The position numbers and the translations under genes were made by a program. The notes beneath the pieces were generated by a model. The model ran no database searches. It was not told where the DNA came from and saw nothing but the letters and a program-made list of their open reading frames with translations. From contig NZ_BCYP01000020.1 in assembly GCF_001598255.1 (NCBI RefSeq), positions 82,219-146,218 on the forward strand: a stretch of 64,000 bases of DNA. The letters are read 5' to 3'. This DNA comes from Mitsuaria chitosanitabida ATCC BAA-476 = NBRC 102408. Lineage in GTDB: Bacteria > Pseudomonadota > Gammaproteobacteria > Burkholderiales > Burkholderiaceae_C. Positions 1 through 8,859 of this stretch are shown one piece after another (positions within the stretch are counted from its first letter, which is position 1; each line of letters starts with the position of its first letter).

Positions 1-1171
1 TGCCGATCGCATAGGACAGCCCCACGCCCAGCGCGCGGATCTCGGGCGGGAACATCTCGGCCTTGATCAGCCCGCCGATGGACGTGTACAGCGACACGAT
101 CGCCATCGCCAGGATGATCAGGCCGAAGGCCGCATACGGGCTGTGCGTCTGCTTGAGCGCCGACAGGATGGGCCAGGTGCACAGCGCGCCCAGCACGCCG
201 AACCACAGCATCGAGGTCTTGCGTCCGATCCGATCCGACAAGGCGCCGAACAGCGGCTGCATGCACATGTAGACGAACAGCGCCGCCGTCATCACCGTGC
301 TCGCGACCTTCTTGTCCATGCCCACGCTCAGCACCAGATACTTCTGCATGTAGGTCGTGTAGGTGTAGAAGGCCAGCGACCCGCCCGCCGTGAAGCCCAG
401 CACGATCAGGAAGGCACGCGAGTGCTTGGAGAAGAGCTCGCGCATGGAGCCCGATTCCTTGCGCTCCAGCTGCTCGGCCTTGGCGGTCTCGGCCAGCGAG
501 CGGCGCAGGTAGAAGGCGATCACCGCCGTCGCCGCACCGGCCACGAACGGAATGCGCCAGCCCCAGTCGTGCATCTGCTGGTCGCTCAGCGTCTGCTCCA
601 GGATGGCCACCACCAGCACCGCCAGCAGCTGGCCGCCGATCAGCGTCACGTACTGGAAGGATGCGTAGAAGCCGCGCTGGCCGCGCAGCGCGACCTCGCT
701 CATGTAGGTGGCGCTGGTGCCGTACTCGCCACCGACCGACAGGCCCTGGAACAGGCGCGCCAGCAGCAGCAGGGTCGGGGCCATCACGCCGATGGACTCG
801 TAGGTCGGCATGCAGGCGATGGCCAGCGAGCCGCCGCACATCATGAGCACCGAGATCATCATCGCGGTCTTGCGGCCCTGCTTGTCGGCGATGCGGCCGA
901 ACAGCCAGCCGCCGATGGGGCGCATCAGGAAGCCCGCGGCGAAGACACCGGCGGTGTTGATCAGCTGCACCGTCGGATCGCCCTTGGGGAAGAAGGCGTG
1001 CGCGAAGTAGATCGCGGTGAAGGCGTAGACGTAGAAGTCGAACCACTCGACCAGGTTGCCGGAGGAGGCACCGACGATGGCGAAGATGCGATCGCGCTTT
1101 TCATGCGCGCTGTAATGGCCGGGCGTTCCCGAAGGAGTTCCGGCCGCCAGGGAGGAGGTCTTGGCGTTCAT
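1..1171 (-). CDS. kgtP: alpha-ketoglutarate:H+ symporter KgtP (MHS family), C-terminus cut by window edge
   Basis: The frame reads leftward from ATG at 1169-1171 and stays open to base 1, so about 390 residues are visible and the last helices are missing. The product is an inner-membrane major facilitator of the metabolite:H+ symporter group, expected to import 2-oxoglutarate with protons. Recognisable segments are [16 protein letters not shown] in helix 1 (about residues 36-51), the loop 2-3 signature [29 protein letters not shown], and [20 protein letters not shown]. These match E. coli KgtP, as I recall it, nearly residue for residue along the visible length, so the assignment is stronger than a generic MHS call. 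A close paralogue with another dicarboxylate substrate cannot be excluded. It is followed on the right by a same-strand LysE exporter gene ending at 1252, about 80 bases upstream of this start. Confidence 0.9.
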   Translation of the reverse strand, partial: MNAKTSSLAAGTPSGTPGHYSAHEKRDRIFAIVGASSGNLVEWFDFYVYAFTAIYFAHAFFPKGDPTVQLINTAGVFAAGFLMRPIGGWLFGRIADKQGRKTAMMISVLMMCGGSLAIACMPTYESIGVMAPTLLLLARLFQGLSVGGEYGTSATYMSEVALRGQRGFYASFQYVTLIGGQLLAVLVVAILEQTLSDQQMHDWGWRIPFVAGAATAVIAFYLRRSLAETAKAEQLERKESGSMRELFSKHSRAFLIVLGFTAGGSLAFYTYTTYMQKYLVLSVGMDKKVASTVMTAALFVYMCMQPLFGALSDRIGRKTSMLWFGVLGALCTWPILSALKQTHSPYAAFGLIILAMAIVSLYTSIGGLIKAEMFPPEIRALGVGLSYAIG

Positions 1172-1251
1172 GGCCGCCAGCCTACTCCTGCCTCGTAAAA
1201 GCCGCAGGCGCCGTTCGGACAAACCGAGCGACACGCGCACCGGACGAGGGG

Positions 1252-1911
1252 CTATGCCATCTCGGCCATCGCCAATCGCACGCCGAAGGCCAGGAACAGG
1301 GCGCCGATGCCCCGGTTGAGCCAGCGGCCCAGGGTGCGCATGCCCGCGCGGCCGCGCACCCGCGCGCCGGCCGCGGCGCTGGACCAGGCCAGCAGATGGC
1401 ACCACAGCATGCCGTTCACGTTGAACACGGCGCCCAGGAAGACGAAGGCCAGCGCCTTGCTGGGCGCGCCCGCCGCGATGAACTGCGGCACGAAGGCCAG
1501 GAAGAACAGCCCGACCTTGGGGTTCAGCACATTGGTCAGGAAGCCCTGCGCGAAGATGCGCCGCAGCGGCTGGGCCGGGGGCGCGGGCGGGGCGGTGTCG
1601 GCACCGTCCGAGGGCTCGGGCCGGCTGCGCTTGAACAGCAGCCCGACGCCCAGATAGACCAGGTAGGCCGCGCCCAGCAGCTTCACCACGGTGAAGGCCG
1701 CCGCGGAGGCCGCCAGCAGCGCCGACAGCCCCAGCGCCGCCGCCATCACATGCACGCAGGTCCCCGCGCCGATGCCCAGCGCCGCGGCCGATCCCGCGCG
1801 GAAACCCTGCGTGGCGCTGCGCGCCATGATCAGGAGCGAATCCGGCCCCGGCGTCATGTTGAGCAGCAGTCCGGATGCGATGAACAGGCCGAGGTCGTGT
1901 GTGCCGAGCAT
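1252..1911 (-). CDS. LysE/RhtB family amino-acid exporter
   Basis: A 219-residue polytopic inner-membrane protein. The N-terminal signature [20 protein letters not shown], followed by [15 protein letters not shown], is diagnostic of the LysE/RhtB translocator family, which exports amino acids or homoserine lactone-like compounds. Hydrophobic stretches fit about six helices, with a charged, proline-rich cytoplasmic loop near the middle ([19 protein letters not shown]). The frame extends to 1980, but ATG at 1909-1911 is chosen because the family begins directly with the first helix and GGGGGA lies about eight bases upstream. Substrate is not predictable. It lies on the same strand as kgtP. The DUF4148 gene on its other side is divergent, with a perfect inverted repeat (2063-2078) between them. 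Confidence 0.85.
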   Translation of the reverse strand: MLGTHDLGLFIASGLLLNMTPGPDSLLIMARSATQGFRAGSAAALGIGAGTCVHVMAAALGLSALLAASAAAFTVVKLLGAAYLVYLGVGLLFKRSRPEPSDGADTAPPAPPAQPLRRIFAQGFLTNVLNPKVGLFFLAFVPQFIAAGAPSKALAFVFLGAVFNVNGMLWCHLLAWSSAAAGARVRGRAGMRTLGRWLNRGIGALFLAFGVRLAMAEMA

Positions 1912-2062
1912 GCGAGGGTCCCCCGAAAGGCCGCCATCATGCCGCACCGCGATGGGACATCGCGGCCGCCACGCGCCCACCCGGGCTCCCGAGCGCCCGG
2001 ATTTCCGGCCCGCGCGGCGATTGTTCCGATCTTTTCAACGGTCCGTTGCATCCAGATGGGTT

Positions 2063-2078
2063 TAAGGGTGAACCCTTA
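2063..2078. promoter_or_regulatory. perfect inverted repeat TAAGGGT-GA-ACCCTTA, possible operator
   Basis: Two perfect 7-base arms separated by two bases lie between the divergent LysE-type exporter (start 1911) and the DUF4148 gene (start 2246). The size and symmetry suit a dimeric repressor site. No regulator for it is encoded next to it. A chance palindrome remains possible. Confidence 0.3.
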
Positions 2079-2245
2079 TCCCTTATCGTTCATCCCATCG
2101 ACACACCGAATCCGCTACCGGCCTCGCCAGGCAAACCCGACCGATAACCCGGACGGGCCCGCGACGAAACCCAGCGATCCGACGCGCCGAATCCACCCCG
2201 CGCCCATCGCCGAAAGCCCTGAGGCCGAACCTGAAAGGAATCATC

Positions 2246-2569
2246 ATGACCCGCAACATCATCGCTTCCGCCCTGTTCGCTTCCGCCGCCCTGCTGGCCG
2301 GCAATGTCGCGATGGCCAACGACAACCCGCATGAACAGCCGGTGGTGTCGCCCAGCCAAGTCAGCCGCGCCGAAGTGCTGGCCGACCTGCAGATCTACCG
2401 CGAATCCGGCCTGGCCGCTGTCGAGCTGTCGGAAACCTACGGCTACGACAACGCCCGTCGCGACGCCGCCAAGGCCAAGTACGCCCAGCTGCGCAACTCC
2501 CCGTACTACGCGACCCTGGTCAAGCAGTACCAGGACAACACGCCGGCCACGGCCGTCGCCGGCCGCTGA
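2246..2569 (+). CDS. DUF4148 domain secreted protein
   Basis: A 107-residue protein with a clear Sec signal peptide: MTRN, a hydrophobic stretch (IIASALFASAALLAG), then a likely cut after NVAMA. The mature part contains the DUF4148 core seen in small periplasmic proteins of Burkholderiales: SRAEVLADLQIYRESGL followed by a short helix ending PYYATLVKQY. The biochemical function of the family is unknown. The start is well supported: AAAGGA sits six bases before ATG. It is monocistronic, with an intrinsic terminator about 175 bases after the stop, so the mRNA would have a long structured 3' region. Confidence 0.85.
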   Translation: MTRNIIASALFASAALLAGNVAMANDNPHEQPVVSPSQVSRAEVLADLQIYRESGLAAVELSETYGYDNARRDAAKAKYAQLRNSPYYATLVKQYQDNTPATAVAGR

Positions 2570-2673
2570 GCGCCGAACCGCTTCGATCTCCCTCTCCTGC
2601 TGATCTCTCCTCCTGAAGACTGCTGAAGAACTCGAACAACAGACGACGATTTGAAGGTCAAGGGCTTCGGCCC

Positions 2674-2720
2674 TGGTCGGCGGCGGCACTCCGCACTCCT
2701 CCTCCTGGCTGCCGCCGACC
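2674..2720 (+). other. long hairpin in the 3' region of the DUF4148 transcript
   Basis: Arms GGTCGGCGGC (2674-2683) and GCCGCCGACC (2711-2720) are perfect complements around a 27-base loop. There is no T-tract here; the terminator proper lies just after. It could be a 3' UTR structure or part of a small RNA released from this transcript. Confidence 0.35.
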
Positions 2721-2743
2721 GCCTCTCCACCTCTCGGACGAAT

Positions 2744-2768
2744 CCCCCTCGCCGAGGGGTTTTTCTTT
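2744..2768 (+). terminator. intrinsic terminator of the DUF4148 transcript
   Basis: CCCCTC-GCC-GAGGGG stem-loop followed by TTTTTCTTT on the plus strand. This is a good rho-independent terminator and the only one between the DUF4148 gene and the LysR gene. Confidence 0.8.
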
Positions 2769-2860
2769 GCGCGCGCAGATACTCGCCGCACGGATCGGAA
2801 AACCGTCCGTGAATCGTCACGGGATTCGCACAAAACCCTCACGGTAGCGGGGATGAACGG

Positions 2861-2905
2861 ATATCTCCAGATCACGAGATATTCACGCGCGCCGTGAAGA
2901 TATTC
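2861..2905. promoter_or_regulatory. candidate operator cluster upstream of the LysR gene
   Basis: An ATATCTC / GAGATAT inverted repeat (2861-2867, 2876-2882) overlaps a TTCACG / CGTGAA inverted repeat (2882-2887, 2893-2898). GATATTC occurs twice exactly 21 bases apart (2878 and 2899), that is, two helical turns. The cluster is about 150 bases upstream of the LysR-type start, a place where such regulators often autoregulate. No regulator has been shown to bind it. Confidence 0.35.
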
Positions 2906-3050
2906 GCCGGCATTCGCCCGGAATCGCCCCGCGGCGGTGCGGATCGCCGCGCAGCGCCCGGGTGAACCGGGAATCTCCGAGAATCGCCCCGCGCGGCCCG
3001 CCCCAGCAGTTCCTCCCCCCGAGGCCGCGCGTCTCGACCGAGGGCATCGG

Positions 3051-3965
3051 ATGGACCGGATCGTGCAAATGCGGGCGTTCGCCCGGGTGGTGGAAACAGG
3101 CAGCTTCACGAAGGCGGCCGATTCGATGGACCTGCCCAAGGCCAGCCTGACGCGGCTGGTCCAGGCCCTGGAAGCGCGGCTGCGGGTGCAGCTGCTGACG
3201 CGCACCACCCGCAAGGTGACCGTGACGCAGGACGGCGCCGTCTACTACGAGCGCACGATGGCGCTGCTCAACGAGCTCGAGGCCATCGATCAGGGCATGC
3301 TCCACGACAACAGCAAGCCGCGCGGCCGGCTTCGCGTGGACGTCACCACGCTGACCGGCTCCCGGGTGCTGATCCCGGCGATGGCCGATTTCCACGAGCG
3401 TTACCCGGACGTGGAGATCGCGCTGGGCGTGAGCGACCGCTCCATCGATCTGCTGGTGGACAACGTGGACTTCGTGCTGCGCGTCGGGCCGGTGCAGGAC
3501 GCGGGACTGGTGGCGCGCAAGGTCGGGCAGATCCGCTTCGTGACCTGCGCATCCCCGGCCTACCTCGCGGCGCATGGCACGCCACAGGATCCCGCGGACC
3601 TCGATCGCGCGCCGCATCACGCGGTGGGCTACTTCTCGTCGCGCACGGGGCGGGTCTTCCCCTTCGTCTTCCATCGCGGCGACGAGCGCGTCGAGATCCA
3701 GGGCCGCCGGCGCCTGGACGTCAACGACAGCAACGCCTACGTCGCGGCGGGGCTCGCGGGACTGGGCGTCGTGCAGCTGGCGCAGTACGCCGTGCGGGAG
3801 CAGGTGGAGCGGGGCGAGCTGGTGCCGCTGTTCCCCGACTGGCACCACAACGCCGTGCCGGTCTACCTGGTCTATTCCCCCAACCGCTATGTCTCGGCCC
3901 GGATGCGCGTCTTCATCGACTGGATCGTCGAGACGCTGGCGAAGAAGGGGCTGGGACCCACCTGA
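3051..3965 (+). CDS. LysR-family transcriptional regulator (CrgA-like)
   Basis: A 304-residue regulator with the normal LysR layout. The N-terminal winged helix-turn-helix (about residues 1-60) includes FARVVETGSFTKAADSMDLP and SLTRLVQALEARL. It is followed by a linker helix and a two-lobed co-inducer domain beginning near GRLRVDVTTLTGSRVLIPAM. The frame is open upstream to 2937, but ATG at 3051 is chosen because LysR proteins begin with the helix just before the HTH. The effector domain resembles the CrgA/DsdC-like subgroup; its ligand is unknown. No divergent partner gene exists: the neighbour upstream is the same-strand DUF4148 gene and the next gene downstream is convergent, so its target is probably elsewhere. 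Confidence 0.88.
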   Translation: MDRIVQMRAFARVVETGSFTKAADSMDLPKASLTRLVQALEARLRVQLLTRTTRKVTVTQDGAVYYERTMALLNELEAIDQGMLHDNSKPRGRLRVDVTTLTGSRVLIPAMADFHERYPDVEIALGVSDRSIDLLVDNVDFVLRVGPVQDAGLVARKVGQIRFVTCASPAYLAAHGTPQDPADLDRAPHHAVGYFSSRTGRVFPFVFHRGDERVEIQGRRRLDVNDSNAYVAAGLAGLGVVQLAQYAVREQVERGELVPLFPDWHHNAVPVYLVYSPNRYVSARMRVFIDWIVETLAKKGLGPT

Positions 3966-4076
3966 CGCGACCACGATGCGGGCGGCCCCCTCGGGCCGAC
4001 GACGGCTGACATCGAGGCGCCCGGTGAAACGCGCCCGGTGAGGCGAGCCGGGTGAAGGCGCGCGATCAGGGGCGCC

Positions 4077-4463
4077 TCAGCGCCGCATCAGCCAGACGAT
4101 GAGCAGCACCAGCAGCAGCACCCACAGCACGACGATGAAGGCGCCGACCTTGAGGTTGCGCGGCAAGCGGCCGCGCTGCTCGGCGGCGCGCAGCCGGGCC
4201 CGGGCGAGCACCGGCGGCGGCATCAGCTTGAGCACCAGCCAGAAGCCCAGCGGCACCAGGATGATGTCGTCGAGCAGGCCCAGCACCGGGATGAAGTCCG
4301 GGATCAGGTCGATGGGGCTGAGCGCGTAGGCCGCGACCGCGATCGCGACGAAGCGCGCCAGCCAGGGCGCCTCGGGGTCGCGCGCCGCGTAGTACACCGT
4401 GAGCAGCTCGCCCTTGAGCAGGGCGGCCCAGCGCTTGAGGGAGCCTCGGGATCCGCGTTTCAT
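4077..4463 (-). CDS. YkvA/DUF1232 family membrane protein
   Basis: A 128-residue protein with the DUF1232 signature [20 protein letters not shown] at about residues 47-66, a hydrophobic hairpin predicted to be membrane-associated. A second strong transmembrane segment ([20 protein letters not shown]) is at the C-terminus before a basic tail, MRR. Such proteins are common in bacteria and plants and have no settled function. It ends convergently against the LysR gene. Its start is 33 bases downstream of the acyl-CoA synthetase stop, so the two may be co-transcribed. Confidence 0.8.
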   Translation of the reverse strand: MKRGSRGSLKRWAALLKGELLTVYYAARDPEAPWLARFVAIAVAAYALSPIDLIPDFIPVLGLLDDIILVPLGFWLVLKLMPPPVLARARLRAAEQRGRLPRNLKVGAFIVVLWVLLLVLLIVWLMRR

Positions 4464-4496
4464 CCGCGCATCATGCGCCCGCGCCGATGACGGGCC

Positions 4497-6200
4497 TCAG
4501 TCGGCCCAGATGATTTTCCGGCGCTGGGCGACCCAGTTTTCCAGACGCGGCCCGTAGACCTCGTCGACGCGGTTGCGGCGCACCTTGAAGGTCGGCGTGA
4601 TCAGGCCGTTGTCCACGGTCCAGGGCGTCGCCGTCAGCACCAGGCAGTCCAGCCGCTCGTGCGGGTCGAGCTTGGCGTTGACCGCCTCCAGGTGGGCGGC
4701 CAGCTCCTTTTCCAGCGTGGCGTGGTCGCGCGCGGCGGCCTCGGGCGAGAGCATCGCGATGCCCACCGGCTGCGCCAGGTTGGCGCCGGTGACCACGCAG
4801 GCCTCGATCGCGGGGTTCATCGACAGGCGGTCCTCGATCGGCGCCGGCGCGACGTACTTGCCCTTGCTGGTCTTGAACAGATCCTTCACCCGGCCGGTGA
4901 TGCGCGCGCAGCCGGCGAGGGCGCCCTTGTCGGCGATCTCGGCCTTGTCGCCGGTGTGCAGCCAGCCGTCGGCGGTCAGGGTCTCGGCGGTCAGCTCGGG
5001 CTGCTTGTAGTAGCCCAGCATCAGCGCCGGGCTCTTCATCTGCAGCTCGCCGGTGATCGGGTCCAGGCGCACCTGCACGCCGTCGTAGGCGGGGCCGACG
5101 CTGCCCGTCTGGTCCTTGCCCGGCACGGTGATGTGGGACAGCGCGAGGTTCTCGGTCATGCCGTAGCCCTCGTTGATCGGCAGGCCCAGCGTGCGGAACC
5201 ACCTCAGCAGCGCGACCGGCATCGGCGCGGCGCCCCCGGCGGCGAAGTGGCACTGGTCCAGGCCCAGCGCCTTGAGGATCTTGCGGCGGACCAGGCCGCC
5301 GATGATCGGCAGGCCCAGCAGGAAGTCCAGCTTGCGCTGCGGCAGCTTGGCCTGCACGCCCTGCTGGAACTTGGTCCACAGGCGCGGGACCGAAAAGAAC
5401 ACCGTCGGCCGCGCGCGCTGCAGGTCGGCGGCGAAGGTGTCGATGCTCTCGGCGAAGTAGACCTGCATGCCGGTGCGCAGCCAGCCGTGCTCGACCAGCG
5501 CCCGCTCGACCACGTGGGCCAGCGGCAGGTAGGACAGCATGCGGTCGTCCTCGGTCAGCGGGATGCGGTTCAGGCCCGAGGTGATGGCCCACGCGAAGCT
5601 GCCGAAGCTGTGCATCACGCCCTTGGGCGCGCCGGTGGTGCCGGAGGTGTAGATGATGGTCGCGAGCTCGTCGGCGCCGCGCACCGGGCGGCCGGCCAGC
5701 GGCTTGGTCTCGGCGCAGACGGCGTCCCAGTGGTCGTACTGGTCCTGCGCGTCCTCCGGCGAGACCGGGTAGGAGATGCAGGGCAGGCCCTCGGGCACGC
5801 CCGGCTTCATGCCTTCCCAGCCGTCGAGCTTGCCGACGAAGAGCAGCCGCGCCTCGCTGTGGGTGAGGATCTGGTGGATGGTGTCCGGCGCGAGCGTCGG
5901 ATACAGCGGCACGCTGACGTAGCCGGCCATCCAGATGGCCAGGTCGCTGAACAGCCACCAGGCGCAGTTCTTGGACAGGATCGCGACGCGGGCACCGGGC
6001 TCCCAGCCCTGCTCCAGTCCGACCGTCTTCAGGTGCGCGGCCATGCGGCGCGCCTGCTCGGCGACCTCGGCCCAGGTGAAGTCGCGGACCTCGCCGTCGC
6101 CCATCGGCTGGCGCAGCGTCACGCGCCTGGGCGTGTCCTCCTCCCATCGGTACAGGCGCTGCAGCGCCAGGGAATCGGCCGACAGGCGGGGACTGGACAT
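4497..6200 (-). CDS. AMP-forming long-chain acyl-CoA synthetase-like ligase
   Basis: A 567-residue member of the ANL (acyl/aryl-CoA synthetase) superfamily. It shows the phosphate-binding A3 motif IIYTSGTTGAPKGVMHSF (about residue 186), the A5 motif GYGMTENLALS, the A7 motif DGWLHTGDKAEI, the hinge GRVKDLFKTSKGKYVAP, and the C-terminal catalytic lysine in LITPTFKVRRN. Expected chemistry is ATP-dependent activation of a fatty acid to acyl-AMP and then acyl-CoA, at the cytoplasm or inner membrane. The size and the A5 region resemble fatty-acid CoA ligases (FACS) more than acetyl-CoA synthetase; chain-length preference cannot be read. ATG at 6198-6200 fits the family N-terminus. The 260 bases before it, up to trpS, hold no gene. 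Confidence 0.88.
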   Translation of the reverse strand: MSSPRLSADSLALQRLYRWEEDTPRRVTLRQPMGDGEVRDFTWAEVAEQARRMAAHLKTVGLEQGWEPGARVAILSKNCAWWLFSDLAIWMAGYVSVPLYPTLAPDTIHQILTHSEARLLFVGKLDGWEGMKPGVPEGLPCISYPVSPEDAQDQYDHWDAVCAETKPLAGRPVRGADELATIIYTSGTTGAPKGVMHSFGSFAWAITSGLNRIPLTEDDRMLSYLPLAHVVERALVEHGWLRTGMQVYFAESIDTFAADLQRARPTVFFSVPRLWTKFQQGVQAKLPQRKLDFLLGLPIIGGLVRRKILKALGLDQCHFAAGGAAPMPVALLRWFRTLGLPINEGYGMTENLALSHITVPGKDQTGSVGPAYDGVQVRLDPITGELQMKSPALMLGYYKQPELTAETLTADGWLHTGDKAEIADKGALAGCARITGRVKDLFKTSKGKYVAPAPIEDRLSMNPAIEACVVTGANLAQPVGIAMLSPEAAARDHATLEKELAAHLEAVNAKLDPHERLDCLVLTATPWTVDNGLITPTFKVRRNRVDEVYGPRLENWVAQRRKIIWAD

Positions 6201-6459
6201 CGAGGTCTCCTTGTTCTTGGTGAAGCGGGCGACGCTCCGGCGGCACGCGCGCGGGAGCGAAGGAAGCCCTGGAGACTACGCCCGGTCGCCCACGGGGACG
6301 AGCGGGTTTCTTCGATGACCGTGATCGACTTGGCAAGCCGCGAGGGGGTTGCCGATCGATACCAACACCCGGGCGCCCCACGACGCACGCCCATGCGCGC
6401 CTCGCGCGGGCGGCTCCGCCGCCGCTCCGCCGGTGACGGAGGCCGCGGCGGACGCGGGA

Positions 6460-7773
6460 TCAGCCCTTCTGGGCGGCGGCCTCGCGCTCGGCGGCGACCA
6501 GCGCCTCGAGCGCGGGCAGCAGCGCGTCGTCGGCGACCTCGCGGGTGACCGGGGCCTCGGCCAGCGCGGCCGCGCCCTCGCGCTTCAGGCGCGCGACCCA
6601 GTGGCCCGCTTCCTTGCCCTGCTCCAGGCCCGTGCTCTGCAGCAGCAGGGCGCCGTCGGCGGCCAGCAGCTTGAAGTAGAAGCGGCCATCGGACTCGCGG
6701 TACTGCTTGAACGCGGGCACGGTCGACTTGACCTTGGCCGTGGTCGCCACGGGCGCGGCCAGCGGCTGGAAGCGGCGCAGGCCGACGGCCTCGCGGGCGC
6801 GGGCCAGCAGCGGACCGGCGATGGCGCGCGCCTTGGCCGCGCCCTCCATCAGGATCTCCTCGATCTTCTCGGGATTGGCCATCAGCGCGTCGTACCTGGC
6901 GCGCATCGGGCCGATCTCCGCGTCGATCAGCGCGTAGAGCTGGTCCTTGGCCTCGCCCCAGGACAGGCCGCCGCGCAGCGCCTCGCGGAAGGCCTGGCGC
7001 TGGGCCGGCGTCGCGAACGCGTCGTAGATCTGGACCAGGTGCGAGCCCTCCGTCTCCTTGGGCTCGCCGGGCAGGCGCGAGTCGGTGACGATCTTGGAGA
7101 TCGCCTCGCGCAGCGCCTTGGCGCCGCCCTCGAAGAGCGGGATCACGTTGTCGTAGCTCTTGGACATCTTGCGACCGTCCAGGCCCGGCAACAGCTCCAT
7201 CTCCTCGTCGATGCTGGCCTCGGGCAGCACGAAGAGCTCTTCCTTGAAGGTGTGGTTGAAGCGCTGGGCCACGTCCCGCGCCATCTCGATGTGCTGCGCC
7301 TGGTCCTTGCCGACCGGCACGCGGTGCGCGTTGAACATCAGGATGTCCGCCGCCATCAGGATGGGGTAGCTGTACAGGCCCATGGTGATGCCGGCGTCCG
7401 GGTCCTCGCCGGCCGCGACGTTGGCGTCGACCGAGGCCTTGTAGGCATGCGCGCGGTTCATCTGGCCCTTGGAGGTGACGCAGGTCAGCAGCCAGGTCAG
7501 CTCGGGGATCTCGGGGATGTCGCTCTGGCGGTAGAACGTGACGCGACGGGTGTCCAGGCCGGCGGCGAGCCAGGTGGCGGCGATCTGAAGGCGCGAGGCC
7601 TCGATGCGGGCCGGCTCGTCGCACTTGATCAGCGCGTGATAGTCGGCCATGAAGAAGAAGCTCTCGGCGCCCGGCTCGCGGCTGGCCGCGATGGCGCGGC
7701 GCACCGCGCCGACATAGTTGCCGAGGTGCAGGGTGCCGGTGGTGGTGATGCCGGTCAGGACACGCAGGGTCAT
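6460..7773 (-). CDS. trpS: tryptophanyl-tRNA synthetase
   Basis: A class I aminoacyl-tRNA synthetase of 437 residues charging tRNA-Trp. The ATP-binding HIGH-equivalent motif is [11 protein letters not shown] (residues 12-22) and the KMSKS loop is [10 protein letters not shown] near residue 203. Trp-pocket segments such as [14 protein letters not shown] are present. It is about 100 residues longer than the E. coli enzyme. The extension (about 340-437) begins after the core helices and contains [20 protein letters not shown] and an Ala/Glu-rich tail, an arrangement known in many betaproteobacterial TrpS. It is followed by the acyl-CoA synthetase gene after a 260-base gap and preceded by psd with a 119-base gap. 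Start and frame are unambiguous. Confidence 0.95.
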   Translation of the reverse strand: MTLRVLTGITTTGTLHLGNYVGAVRRAIAASREPGAESFFFMADYHALIKCDEPARIEASRLQIAATWLAAGLDTRRVTFYRQSDIPEIPELTWLLTCVTSKGQMNRAHAYKASVDANVAAGEDPDAGITMGLYSYPILMAADILMFNAHRVPVGKDQAQHIEMARDVAQRFNHTFKEELFVLPEASIDEEMELLPGLDGRKMSKSYDNVIPLFEGGAKALREAISKIVTDSRLPGEPKETEGSHLVQIYDAFATPAQRQAFREALRGGLSWGEAKDQLYALIDAEIGPMRARYDALMANPEKIEEILMEGAAKARAIAGPLLARAREAVGLRRFQPLAAPVATTAKVKSTVPAFKQYRESDGRFYFKLLAADGALLLQSTGLEQGKEAGHWVARLKREGAAALAEAPVTREVADDALLPALEALVAAEREAAAQKG

Positions 7774-7892
7774 GGGGAGAGCTCGTCAGCGTTTCGCAAA
7801 GGGGCGATTCTCCCGCAAAGGCGGGAACCCGTCGGAGGGAAGGGCGCGTGACGACGAACGGACGGCGGCGCGGGCCACCGAGGCCGCGGCGG

Positions 7893-8738
7893 TCAGCCGC
7901 GGGTGGCCATCGCCTCGCCGAGGCGGATCGCGCCGCCGGGCTGCCAGCCCGGGTTGAAGCTCAGCGGGCCCTGCGGGAACAGCATCACCACGGTCGAGCC
8001 CAGCAGGAAGCGGCCCATCTCGGCGCCCTGCTCGTAGCTGAAGTGCTCGTTCTCGTAGTGCCAGGCGCGCACGCGGCCCGGACGCGGCGGATTCACCACG
8101 CCGTGCCACACCGTCGCCATCGAGCCGACGATGGTCGCCCCCACCAGGACCAGGATCCAGGGGCCGTGCTCGCCCTCGAAGACGCAGACCACGCGTTCGT
8201 TCCGGGCGAACAGCCCCGGCACGCCGCGGGCCGTCGTCGGATTGACCGAGAACAGGTCGCCCGGCACATGGATCATGCGCACCAGCTTGCCGGCGCAGGG
8301 CATGTGGATGCGGTGGTAGTCGCGCGGGCTCAGATACAGCGTCGCGAAGTGGCCGTCGCGGAACTGCGCGGCCAGTTGCTGATCGCCGCCCACCAGCGCG
8401 GTGGTCGAGTACTGGTGGCCCTTGGCCTGGAAGATCTGATCCGCGCGGATGGGGCCGAACTGGCTGATGGCGCCGTCGACCGGGCAGATCAGCGGGGCGT
8501 CCGCGATCGGCCGCGCCTCCGGCCTGAGCGCGCGGGTGAAGAAATCGTTGAAGGTGGTGTAGGCGGCGGGATCGGACTCCACGGCCTCGGCCATGTTCAC
8601 GCCATAGCGGTCGATGAAGCGCTTGATCGTCCAGGTGGTGAAACCGCCCAGTTCCGCGCCCGCGAGCTGGCCGGCCAGGCGGGTCATCGCCAGCTTGGGC
8701 ATCAGGTATTGGGGCAGGACGGCGAGGCGATCAGACAC
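7893..8738 (-). CDS. psd: phosphatidylserine decarboxylase proenzyme
   Basis: A 281-residue inner-membrane decarboxylase that makes phosphatidylethanolamine from phosphatidylserine. The self-cleavage site LGST, within RFLLGSTVVMLFPQG, is near residues 246-249; the serine becomes the pyruvoyl prosthetic group of the small alpha subunit. The N-terminal part contains FNDFFTRALRPEARPI and the conserved segment CPVDGAISQFG. The segment YLSPRDYHRIHMPCAGKL holds the catalytic histidine of the family. Length agrees with bacterial Psd of the E. coli type. The divergent neighbour on the right is trhO, with about 120 bases between starts. Confidence 0.94.
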   Translation of the reverse strand: MSDRLAVLPQYLMPKLAMTRLAGQLAGAELGGFTTWTIKRFIDRYGVNMAEAVESDPAAYTTFNDFFTRALRPEARPIADAPLICPVDGAISQFGPIRADQIFQAKGHQYSTTALVGGDQQLAAQFRDGHFATLYLSPRDYHRIHMPCAGKLVRMIHVPGDLFSVNPTTARGVPGLFARNERVVCVFEGEHGPWILVLVGATIVGSMATVWHGVVNPPRPGRVRAWHYENEHFSYEQGAEMGRFLLGSTVVMLFPQGPLSFNPGWQPGGAIRLGEAMATRG

Positions 8739-8859
8739 GATGGAGAGTGACGGGGGCGTGACAGGGTGGCGGATTCTAGGCGGGCAAGTTCGATACCCAC
8801 ACCCGGGTTGCTCCGGGAGGGGCGAGCGACGCGCTTCGGCCTCGATACCATGTCGGCCG

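Noticed and set aside
2090..3214. Long minus-strand open frame opposite the LysR gene
   Set aside because: It arises from high GC codon bias of the real plus-strand gene; no domain and no ribosome site.
4016..4058. Short repeats of GCGCCCGGTGA type after the LysR gene
   Set aside because: Three imperfect units of 13-14 bases in GC-rich sequence; no structure or context.
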